From contig CAZSVQ010000003.1 of NCBI GenBank assembly GCA_964610345.1, forward strand, positions 1 to 40,028: a DNA stretch of 40,028 bases. Reading direction: 5' to 3'. The notes beneath the pieces are model-generated. The model saw only the letters and a list, made by a program, of their open reading frames with translations, was not told where the DNA came from and searched no databases. Positions 33,123-40,028 of this stretch are shown piece after piece (positions within the stretch are counted from its first letter, which is position 1; every line of letters starts with the position of its first letter). This DNA is from HK-STAS-PATE-36 sp964610345 (GTDB lineage: Bacteria > Patescibacteriota > Saccharimonadia > Saccharimonadales > JAGQNJ01). Made by a program: the position numbers and the translations under genes.

Positions 33123-34793
33123 ATGAAGCAAAAAACATCTCGACTAAAAAATGCTGCGCATAGGGCAGATATCACAATTCGTGGCTACAATTTCCTAGGC
33201 TTGGTGACAGCAGTAATATTCTTTTGTTTATCATTGTATCCATCACTATTACCGCGAACTTGGGTATTCCAAGGTCTGGTATCGGCATTTGCCCTTGCTA
33301 TAGGTTATGGGCTTGGGACGGCATTAAGTTTTAGTATACGATGGCTATTTGAACGAGAGATAATACCAACCCAACACAAACCAATAGCTTGGCGAATGTT
33401 ATACATTATTGGTGGATTATGCATGCTAACCTTTATAATTATTGGCGGATTCTGGCAAAATGAACTCAGGCAAATTCTTGAGGTTAAAACCGAGAAACTA
33501 TACGTGGTTAGGGTTTTTGTATTGGCGATTTTACTGGGGTTACTACTAATTAAGCTTGGCCGCCAAATCAGTAAGTTAAACTCTAGGGTTTATGCCTGGA
33601 TGGATAAATTCATTCCGCGCCGCATTAGTGCAGTTTTAAGTATCGCTTTGGTTGCAATATTCATAGCATGGGTAGTAAGCGACGCCTTTATAGGTTTTCT
33701 TGGAATGACAAGTGGCTACCTTTACGACAGAAAGAACCGCTCTACACCCCCCGGTATTACCCAGCCGGTTAGCTCGATGCGCTCTGGTAGCGCTGAATCA
33801 TTGATTCCGTGGGATACGCTTGGATACCAGGGTCAAAAATTTGTTGCCACAGGACCAAGTCAACCCCAGCTTGAAGAATTTACCGAACATCCTACCAAAG
33901 AACAAATCAGAATTTATGCTGGCGTCAATAGTGGCTCAACGCCAGAAGACAGAACTAATTTAGCCTTAAAAGAACTAGAACGGACTGGTGCGTTTGACAG
34001 AGAAGTGTTGGTGATTGCAACGCCAACTGGTACCGGCTGGCTAAACCCTCAGTCTATGGACGCACTAGAGTACATGTATGGTGGTGATACAGCCATTGTG
34101 GCGCAACAATATTCATATTTACCCAGCTGGATTTCTTTTTTGGTCGACAAGCAAAAAGCCGAGGACGCCGGCAAAACGCTTTATGACGCTGTTTATCACA
34201 AATGGTCTGGTCTACCAAAAGAAAGCCGTCCTAAGCTAATCATGTACGGGCTTAGCCTGGGTTCTTTTGGTGGCCAATCTGCTTTTAACAGCCCTAGTAG
34301 CATGATTCATTCTGTTGATGGCGCACTATGGCAGGGGACACCAGGCGACACCGAACTATGGAAAGCCGTAACAGCCAGACGCGACCCAGGTAGCCCGCAG
34401 TGGCAACCGATAGTTGACGATGGCCGTAACATTCGTTTTGCATCAAAGAATGACGATTTGATAAATCAAAACACCTTGTGGGAGGGAAGCCGTGTGCTAT
34501 ATATGCAACATGGCTCTGACCCAATTGTGTGGTTTAATTTTGACCTGCCGTTTCATAAACCAGACTGGTACAGCGAAAAACGCGCACCAGATGTTCTATC
34601 AAACACAATCTGGGTTCCGTTACTAAGCTTTTTGCAATTAGCCTCTGACCAAGTGGTAGGCATGGGGGTACCGAAAGATTATGGCCACAACTACGAATCA
34701 ACCGTCGCCCGTGCCTGGTCAGTCGTAACAAACGCCCCAGACTGGAACGAACAAAAGTCTACTAAACTCCAGACGATAATCGACAGCTACTGA
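33123..34793 (+). CDS. Membrane alpha/beta-hydrolase (Abhydrolase_9 family)
   Basis: This 556-residue protein belongs to a family best known from Actinobacteria (Pfam Abhydrolase_9_N and Abhydrolase_9). Five membrane helices lie at about 24-43, 50-72, 93-110, 128-148 and 168-196 (SLYPSLLPRTWVFQGLVS is the typical opening). The outer catalytic domain starts near 225 with ESLIPWDTLGYQGQKFV. Conserved blocks ELERTGAFDREVLVIATPTG, EYMYGGDTAIVAQQYSYLPS and the nucleophile elbow G-L-S378-L-G are present. It probably cleaves or transfers an ester on lipids at the outer face. Substrate unknown. It ends with TGA. The start at 33123 is favoured by a -10 box 6 nt upstream. Confidence 0.88.
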   Translation: MKQKTSRLKNAAHRADITIRGYNFLGLVTAVIFFCLSLYPSLLPRTWVFQGLVSAFALAIGYGLGTALSFSIRWLFEREIIPTQHKPIAWRMLYIIGGLCMLTFIIIGGFWQNELRQILEVKTEKLYVVRVFVLAILLGLLLIKLGRQISKLNSRVYAWMDKFIPRRISAVLSIALVAIFIAWVVSDAFIGFLGMTSGYLYDRKNRSTPPGITQPVSSMRSGSAESLIPWDTLGYQGQKFVATGPSQPQLEEFTEHPTKEQIRIYAGVNSGSTPEDRTNLALKELERTGAFDREVLVIATPTGTGWLNPQSMDALEYMYGGDTAIVAQQYSYLPSWISFLVDKQKAEDAGKTLYDAVYHKWSGLPKESRPKLIMYGLSLGSFGGQSAFNSPSSMIHSVDGALWQGTPGDTELWKAVTARRDPGSPQWQPIVDDGRNIRFASKNDDLINQNTLWEGSRVLYMQHGSDPIVWFNFDLPFHKPDWYSEKRAPDVLSNTIWVPLLSFLQLASDQVVGMGVPKDYGHNYESTVARAWSVVTNAPDWNEQKSTKLQTIIDSY

Positions 34794-34888
34794 TAGCAAC
34801 CTTAGCGTTAAAGCATATTATTACCAATACATGTTGTTGATTAATTGTATTGTTTATGGTATTTTTATATTTTAATCAAGGAACTTTT

Positions 34889-35689
34889 ATGGCAAACCCC
34901 GAATTCATACACCCCACTTTCAAAAGCATGGCAGACACATCTTTAGCAGAGGCTTGCTCTGACATATTTACGAAAGATTACAAGTTTACTACAGAGTCAG
35001 AAATTACCGATAGATACGGTGATGAAGGGTTTCCGCCAATACCATCACATCTCGTTTCGGTAACCGCAACCTATCTTGAGACTTCACAAACCGGTGAGCC
35101 TACAATACGAACACAATTTGCCAGTATGAGGCCTGATCTGGCTAGCTTGGACAAAGTTGCAGGCATTTACCAAACCACTGTTGGTCGTTTTCAAGAAATG
35201 ACCGGAATTTTTACGGCAATAGAGGCTACAAATACCAATTCAAGCACTAGCGGAAGTGGCACGGAAGGCGTGCAAGCTTGGTATATCAATAAAGTTGCCA
35301 GCTCTGGCGGTAGATTACTGGCTGCTCATATCATTGCTTGTACAGTTGAGGATGAGCAACTTATTGATACAGTCGCCGTACCAAAGGCAGTATTCGAAGA
35401 GCTACCATTGCGTGCAAGAGATACAATTACCACACTAAAACCCAAATTCGACGAAGCCCTAGCGAACGATGATCTTAGCCATGTCAATAGAGACCAACTA
35501 GACTCTGTCTTAAAAACATTCCTGAGCAATGACCCCGTACTACAGAACCTAGGATCAATCGCTGCTTCGACGTTTTTGCCCGATGCAAAAATCTTTGTCA
35601 GTAAATTACAGGCAGAGCGACCAGACAGAATACCTAGCACAAAACCTGGCGGTAACCGCGCACAACGCCGTCAACAACGCCGTCGATAA
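34889..35689 (+). CDS. Unrecognised soluble protein with basic C-terminus
   Basis: This 266-residue protein has unknown function. No signal peptide or membrane segment is present. It has a Ser/Thr/Gly-rich loop (TNTNSSTSGSGTEG, near residues 112-125) in the middle and ends in NRAQRRQQRRR, an Arg-rich tail that could bind nucleic acid. ATG 34889 is chosen because AAGGA stands 6 nt upstream; the upstream in-frame ATGs add a hydrophobic peptide read through the leader. It is followed by a 217-nt non-coding stretch. Confidence 0.75.
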   Translation: MANPEFIHPTFKSMADTSLAEACSDIFTKDYKFTTESEITDRYGDEGFPPIPSHLVSVTATYLETSQTGEPTIRTQFASMRPDLASLDKVAGIYQTTVGRFQEMTGIFTAIEATNTNSSTSGSGTEGVQAWYINKVASSGGRLLAAHIIACTVEDEQLIDTVAVPKAVFEELPLRARDTITTLKPKFDEALANDDLSHVNRDQLDSVLKTFLSNDPVLQNLGSIAASTFLPDAKIFVSKLQAERPDRIPSTKPGGNRAQRRQQRRR

Positions 35690-35791
35690 GTAATTTCTCT
35701 CAAGGTCAAAGTTACATCCATGGAACAATTAACTTATGGAATGAATAGGTCGAATTGTTGTGCTTGTTCAACCATACGGTTCGATGTTATG

Positions 35792-35847
35792 CCCCTCGTA
35801 TTGGCTTGGCAGGTTGGCGAGGCAGTCAACCTAGGGGTGAATCACCA
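35792..35847 (+). other. Folded non-coding segment
   Basis: This GC-richer patch in AT-rich spacer has nested complementarity: CCCCT (35792-35796) with AGGGG (35833-35837), and GGTTG (35812-35816) with CAACC (35827-35831). An alternative is CCTCG (35794-35798) with CGAGG (35818-35822), and GGTGA...TCACC follows. The two main folds exclude each other, as in a switch, but there is no matching riboswitch class I recognise. Confidence 0.3.
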
Positions 35848-35874
35848 ATATTTTTCGTACTTGCATTTTTGAGG

Positions 35875-35880
35875 TATAAT
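35875..35880 (+). promoter_or_regulatory. -10 box of the anchored coiled-coil gene
   Basis: Perfect TATAAT with a weak -35. It gives a leader of about 20 nt containing CGGAG (35896-35900), a proper Shine-Dalgarno site for ATG 35907. Confidence 0.5.
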
Positions 35881-35906
35881 TATACAAACCATAAACGGAG
35901 AAAAAC

Positions 35907-36566
35907 ATGAACAACGAACAGCCAATTAGCCAACAAACAGCAACAAGAGATGATCAATCAAGCAGTAGCCAAGGCAAAAACAAGAAGTGGCCAAAAATAG
36001 CGTTAGTGGCACTTGTAATTTTGGCGATAATTTTAGGCGGGTACTATTGGTGCAGTACTCAGCAAAAAAACCAAGAAAAACAAAAAAATGACCAAATTGC
36101 CAAGTTAGAAGCAGAGAAAGCTCAGCTAACCAAAGATCTTGAGGCCGAAATAGCTAAACACAGCACACACGATGGTCAAACCGATCAATCTGCTTGCACC
36201 GCACCAACCGCCTCAACTATACAAAACATCAAAGACTCTATAACATCTGGCAATACCTCGGCTCTAGAGGGCTATATGGCGCCCAAAGTAACGGTCATTC
36301 TTGCCGCTTCAGAAGGCTTGGGCGAGCGCACACCTACTCAAGCAGTAGCCGACATAACCAGCTTTGTTGGTGCTCCGTCAGAGGGATGGGACTTTAGTTT
36401 GCCATCTGCAACTATCACGACTTTTAAAGGTGGTTTTTACAAACAATATTTCCCTGAGGGAGTAGTTGTTGGAAAATCAGCCGACAATAAAATTATCGCC
36501 TTTTCATTTGATTGCCAGGGTAAGATTAAAACCGTATTTATGGCAACAGATGCCAGCCAATTATAG
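35907..36566 (+). CDS. Single-pass membrane protein with coiled coil and C-terminal domain
   Basis: This 219-residue protein has a Gln/Ser-rich cytoplasmic tail (1-25), one membrane helix (about 29-48, KIALVALVILAIILGGYYW), a charged coiled coil (about 52-88, KQKNDQIAKLEAEKAQLTKD) and an outer domain (about 95-219) with two cysteines (C97, C204) that could pair. I do not recognise the outer domain; its pattern (a helix IQNIKDSITSGNTSALEGYM, then strands) resembles small NTF2-like or SH3-like folds seen in CPR membrane proteins. Converges on the Crp-family gene. Confidence 0.8.
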   Translation: MNNEQPISQQTATRDDQSSSSQGKNKKWPKIALVALVILAIILGGYYWCSTQQKNQEKQKNDQIAKLEAEKAQLTKDLEAEIAKHSTHDGQTDQSACTAPTASTIQNIKDSITSGNTSALEGYMAPKVTVILAASEGLGERTPTQAVADITSFVGAPSEGWDFSLPSATITTFKGGFYKQYFPEGVVVGKSADNKIIAFSFDCQGKIKTVFMATDASQL

Positions 36567-36628
36567 ATTTGCTTTTATTGCCAAGCACGGACCCCGATTC
36601 ATTTAGTAACGAACCACTCAGACATAGT

Positions 36629-37282
36629 TTAACTAAGCGCATGTTTAATTGCCTGTACGTCGTGGATAATTAAGTACTTGCCATCACGTCCAATTAAGTC
36701 TTGCTTTGTAAAATAACTTATGGCTTTATTAATACTTACCCGAGTAACATGCAGAAAATTGGCCATGTCATCTTGGCTCATAGGCACCATAACACGTAGT
36801 TTTCCGTCGATTTCTTCGGCATAATACTTGACAAGAAACAGCAACCATCGCAAAAACTTTTTGTCTACGTTATGTTCGCCCTGATAAACAACCCTATCAA
36901 TCAAGAATATCTGGTTTCTTAAAAGTATATCTATGTACTCTGCATTTAGTTGCTGGTTGGCTTTTAGTTCTGCTAAAAAATCTTGGCGAGGCAATCGCAA
37001 CACCGTTACCGGCGACACAGCTTTATACTCCAGAGCTCCACCTTCATCACCGTAAAATGACCCACTCTGAGCAAATATCATGCCCGGTAAAAAATATCCG
37101 ATAATCCTTTCGGAGCCATCAACTAAACTAAAAGACACACGCACGTTACCAGATATCAGAAAATATATCGAAGTATTCTCGTCGTGCATAGTCACTAAAT
37201 AACGATTTTTTGCGTAGTTTAGCTTCTGACCTTGCTGATAAAAATATTCCCCTTGTAGTTTTGCATATTTGAAGAAACTCAT
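36629..37282 (-). CDS. Crp/Fnr-family transcription regulator
   Basis: This 217-residue regulator has a cyclic-nucleotide-binding-like beta-barrel (about 20-105, with ISGNVRVSFSLVDGSERIIGYFLPGMIFAQ), a long dimer helix (about 110-135) and a winged helix. The DNA-recognition motif is MSQDDMANFLHVTRVSINKAI (168-188). The phosphate-binding cassette for cAMP (GExxL...RxA) is not conserved and no Fnr-type cysteine set is visible, so the ligand is unknown. A -10 box ends 7 nt before its ATG (leaderless). It is divergent from the NHL-repeat gene across 155 nt and may control it. Confidence 0.9.
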   Translation of the reverse strand: MSFFKYAKLQGEYFYQQGQKLNYAKNRYLVTMHDENTSIYFLISGNVRVSFSLVDGSERIIGYFLPGMIFAQSGSFYGDEGGALEYKAVSPVTVLRLPRQDFLAELKANQQLNAEYIDILLRNQIFLIDRVVYQGEHNVDKKFLRWLLFLVKYYAEEIDGKLRVMVPMSQDDMANFLHVTRVSINKAISYFTKQDLIGRDGKYLIIHDVQAIKHALS

Positions 37283-37289
37283 CCATTAG

Positions 37290-37317
37290 ATAATAACTGA
37301 CAAATACTAATTGTTAA
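37290..37317 (-). promoter_or_regulatory. Promoter of the Crp-family gene, leaderless
   Basis: On the minus strand TTAACA (37312-37317), a 16-nt spacer and TATTAT (37290-37295) end 7 nt before the ATG at 37282. Confidence 0.6.
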
Positions 37318-37348
37318 ATATTTTACACATTTTTTGATAACTAGTATA

Positions 37349-37377
37349 TTGAATTATTGCTTTGATTTATTTATCAT
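37349..37377 (+). promoter_or_regulatory. Promoter of the NHL-repeat gene
   Basis: TTGAAT (37349-37354), a 17-nt spacer and TATCAT (37372-37377) give a leader of about 55 nt. Confidence 0.5.
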
Positions 37378-37401
37378 AAGCTTAATGATTAGTAAGGTCA
37401 C

Positions 37402-37423
37402 GAATTTAGCGCAGACTAAATTC
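37402..37423 (+). promoter_or_regulatory. Leader hairpin before the NHL-repeat gene
   Basis: GAATTTAG (37402-37409) pairs perfectly with CTAAATTC (37416-37423) around CGCAGA. It ends 3 nt before the Shine-Dalgarno site AAGGAG (37427-37432), so it can affect ribosome access or mRNA life, or act as an operator in DNA. Confidence 0.55.
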
Positions 37424-37437
37424 ATCAAGGAGAAAAA

Positions 37438-39958
37438 ATGAGCACACAGGCAATAAAAATTAACATAATCCACTTAACTATGACGATATTTTTTGTATTA
37501 GCGTTGATTTTAGGGACTATTATCAACATCCCGAAAGCTGATGCTACACCGGCGCCAACTGATATGCCGGCGTTTCATTCTATGATTAATCGTTTTGACC
37601 CAGAATCTTCTAATGGTAAATTCGATGATCCGCAGACCATGGATATTGACTCGAGCGGGAATATCTATGTGGTAGACGAAGAAAACTATCGTGTTCAGAA
37701 GTTTGATAGTAATGGCAACTACCTGTTGAAGTGGGGTTCTGAGGGTACGGATGACGGGCAATTTCAAGACCCTGCTGGGATTGCCATAGACTCTAGCAAT
37801 AATGTGTATATCACAGATAATGACAGAGACGACATACAGAAATTTGATAGCTCGGGTAACTTCATTAGCAAATTTGGTAGCTACGGTAGTGGTAACGATG
37901 AGTTTGACAACCCCTACGAAATTGACATTGATAGCACAGGAAATATATTTGTAGTTGATAGCAACAATAATCGTGTTCAGAAGTTTGCTAGCAATGGTAC
38001 ATACATTAGCCAGTTCGGCAGTAGTGGCAATAATGATGGTGAGTTCGACGAGCCCAGGGGTATAGCAATTGACAGCGCAGATAATATTTGGGTAACAGAC
38101 TACAATAACTATCGTGTTCAGAAGTTTGCTAGCAATGGTACATACATTAGCCAGTTCGGCAGTAGNNNNNNNNNNNNNNNNNNNNNNNNNNNNNNNNNNN
38201 NNNNNNNNNNNNNNNNNNNNNNNNNNNNNNNNNNNNNNNNNNNNNNNNNNNNNNNNNNNNNNNNNTGGCTCTGGTGATGGTCAGTTTAGTGAAATGTATG
38301 GAATTGATGTAGATGGCTCTGGCAATATCTATGTTGCCGATAGGGGCAACTGCCGTATTCAGAAGTTTAATAGCTCGGGTGTGTTTGTTGCCAAATGGGG
38401 GGCTAATGGTGGCGATGGGACCTGTGATGAAAACAATGGCGAGTTTGATTCGCCACGCGATGTCAAAGTAGACAGCTCGGGCAATATTTATGTGGTAGAT
38501 GAAGATAACGACCGTATTCAGAAGTTTGATAGCAATGGCACGTATATCAGCCAATTCGGTGGATTTGGTAGCTTAGAGATTAGCCCGTCGAGCGACCTAG
38601 GTAAATTCAACGCACCAAGAGACATGGCTCAAGATAGCCAAGGCAACATCTATGTAGCGGACGGGAGCAACAACCGCATCCAGAAATTTTCCAGCAGTGG
38701 GGTGTTTATAGAAGCGTGGGGGGCTAATGGTGGCGACGGAACTAATGGAACTGGAAATGGCGAATTTGATTTTCCAGAAGCAATCGTGATTGACTCGTCA
38801 GATAATGTATATGTTGGTGAAGCTAACAACTACCGTGTTCAAAAATTTGACAGCGACGGCAACTTTATAGCCAAATGGGGGGCTAATGGCGGCAATGGCT
38901 CAAGTGGATCGGGCAACGGCGAATTTAGTAGTATTAGGGGCCTAGCAATTGCTTCAGACGGTAATTTACTGGTTGTAGATAACGGCAATTATCGTGTGCA
39001 AAAGATTAACAGCACGACTGGAGCTTTTATGTCTAAATTTGGAAGTGCTGGTACTGGTGACGGCCAATTTGACACCCCAGCTGGAATTGCTGTTGATGCA
39101 AGTGGTAATATCTATGTCGCCGATATGTACAACTATCGGGTGCAGAAGTTCACTAGTTCTGGCGTGTTTGTCAGTAAGTGGGGGCAGTACGGTACGGGTA
39201 ACGGCGAATTTGCTGGCTTGAGTGCCGTAGATGTAGATAGCCTCGGTAATGTTTATGCACTAGATTATGATAACGGGCGTGTTCAGAAATTTGACACAGA
39301 TGGCAACTATTTAGCGCAGTGGGGGTCAGTCGGAACTGGCGATGGACAGTTTGACAGCCCAGAAGGCTTGAAAGTATCTGCCAACGGTAATACCGTGCTT
39401 GTGGCCGATAGCGATAACCAGCGTGTTCAGATATTTAAATACGGCCCAGACGAAGTTGGTACAGACCTAAATGGCGACAGTATCGACGATAGTACTCAGT
39501 CAAATGTTGGTGGCTACATTAACCCAATTACTGGCAAAATAACGGCAATCGATGTTGGTCAAGACTGCGAACTAACAACTGACGATTATGTTGGCGAGAA
39601 TCAACTAACTGTCCAAGACTCTGCTTATGATTACGAAAGTGGACTTTGGGATTTTGAGGCAGATTGTGGCACTCCAGGCTATACCACGACTATCAAACTC
39701 TACTATTACGACATATCGCCAGAGGGCAAAGTACTGAGAAAGCATAACCCTAACACAAATGCCTATTTCACCATCAATGACGCCAATATATCGACTCAAA
39801 ACATTAACGGCCACTCAGTAACAGTAGTTACTTATCAAATAACTGATGGTGGCGAACGAGATATAGACGGCCTCATGAACGGTCTAATTAAGGACCCGGC
39901 TGGCCTAGCACAATCAGTAGTCGGCGCTCCGAATACCGGTCTGATACGCGAAAATTAA
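37438..39958 (+). CDS. Secreted NHL-repeat protein with choice-of-anchor-like C-terminus (spans a gap)
   Basis: This protein has about 840 residues plus gap. A signal peptide (about 1-36, ending KADA) precedes NHL beta-propeller repeats of about 47 residues (GQFDSPxGIAVDSSGNIYVAD-NYRVQKF-SxGxFxxKWG). Four are visible before the gap and eight after it. The last ~170 residues resemble choice-of-anchor domains (DLNGDSIDDSTQSNVGGY, LYYYDISPEGKVLRK, YQITDGGERDIDGLMNG) and end in APNTGLIREN. The motif APNTG could be a sorting signal, but no membrane helix follows before the stop. One hundred Ns (38166-38265) lie in the repeats; the true gap must be a multiple of 3. A good Shine-Dalgarno site (AAGGAG) fixes the start. 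It probably binds partners or polymers at the cell surface. Confidence 0.88.
37971..38165 (+). repeat. Identical 54-nt repeat at the edge of the assembly gap
   Basis: Bases 37971-38024 and 38112-38165 are identical over 54 nt with a 141-nt (47-codon) period. The second copy stops at the Ns, which suggests that further identical copies made the assembly collapse. Confidence 0.9.
38166..38265. other. Assembly gap (100 N)
   Basis: Scaffold gap in the NHL repeat array. One or more repeats may be missing; the flanking frames need a true length divisible by 3. Confidence 0.97.
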
Positions 39959-40008
39959 CCCAAAACTATCTGATTAATCTGTAGTGAATCGATATTTATA
40001 TATATTTT

Positions 40009-40028
40009 TGGTATTATTGTGTAATGGA
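40009..40028 (+). promoter_or_regulatory. Extended -10 and probable start of a gene leaving the window
   Basis: TGGTATTAT (TG at 40009-40010, TATTAT at 40012-40017) ends 6 nt before an ATG at 40024, the same layout as other leaderless genes here. Only five bases of the possible gene are visible. Confidence 0.35.

Noticed and set aside
1..40028. Recoded UGA (Gracilibacteria/Absconditabacteria code)
   Set aside because: Genes such as 947-1330 and 33123-34793 end properly at TGA, and no conserved protein here needs TGA read as glycine.
1..40028. CRISPR array, insertion sequence, prophage or integration site
   Set aside because: No regularly spaced short direct repeats, transposase, integrase or phage genes were seen. 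The tRNA-Asn gene has no visible partial duplicate nearby. The protein repeats are coding repeats.

Overview
The window looks like a scaffolded metagenome contig from a Patescibacteria (CPR) bacterium, most likely Candidatus Saccharibacteria (TM7). The grounds are compact gene packing, several small lineage-specific genes, an F-type ATP synthase next to a tiny biosynthetic repertoire, large repeat-rich surface proteins, and two families typical of Actinobacteria, the usual hosts of Saccharibacteria (a WhiB protein and an Abhydrolase_9 membrane protein). TGA ends several genes, so the standard bacterial code applies and the UGA=Gly code of Gracilibacteria/Absconditabacteria does not. The lineage is inferred; no rRNA gene is present.

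Layout. 1-8310: 3' end of a Cu/Zn superoxide dismutase, a Pro/Ala/Glu-rich small protein, a Zincin_1 metalloprotease, an unknown gene, a UvrD-type helicase-nuclease, a multi-pass membrane protein, an aquaporin-like channel, a beta-carbonic-anhydrase-like protein and a small unknown gene. 8323-15613: a complete F1Fo ATP synthase operon on the minus strand (a, c, b, delta, alpha, gamma, beta, epsilon), with three unrecognised small genes wedged after alpha, gamma and beta and translationally coupled to them, and a strongly structured RNA segment between c and b. 15819-23746: a 778-residue unknown protein, a decayed collagen-like gene, a glutaredoxin, an unknown protein, a corrinoid adenosyltransferase, a WhiB regulator, a membrane-anchored thermonuclease, a family 2 glycosyltransferase, a membrane-anchored glycoside-hydrolase-like protein and SmpB.

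23749-32159: a minus-strand operon encoding a giant (~2,130 residue) surface protein followed by a MacB/FtsX-like ABC ATPase and permease. In the giant protein about 14 propeller repeats appear to be inserted inside a LamG domain, followed by a row of Fn3-like domains. 32275-40028: tRNA-Asn, a CIRCE-controlled Hsp20, the Abhydrolase_9 protein, two unknown proteins (one membrane anchored), a Crp/Fnr regulator, and a secreted NHL-repeat protein with a choice-of-anchor-like C-terminus. One more gene probably starts at the right edge.

Expression logic. Many genes have a recognisable -10 box (often the extended TGnTATAAT form) ending only 6-10 nt before the start codon and no Shine-Dalgarno sequence, so they are probably leaderless. 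A second group (ATP synthase genes, hsp20, aquaporin, secreted proteins) has clear Shine-Dalgarno sites.

Four runs of N interrupt genes (4786-4795, 20771-20780, 29898-29907, 38166-38265). In each case the two flanking pieces are one gene whose apparent frame change comes from arbitrary gap length. The most notable points are the ATP synthase operon with interleaved small genes and the c/b RNA structure, the propeller-in-LamG surface protein coupled to an ABC transporter, and the widespread leaderless promoters.
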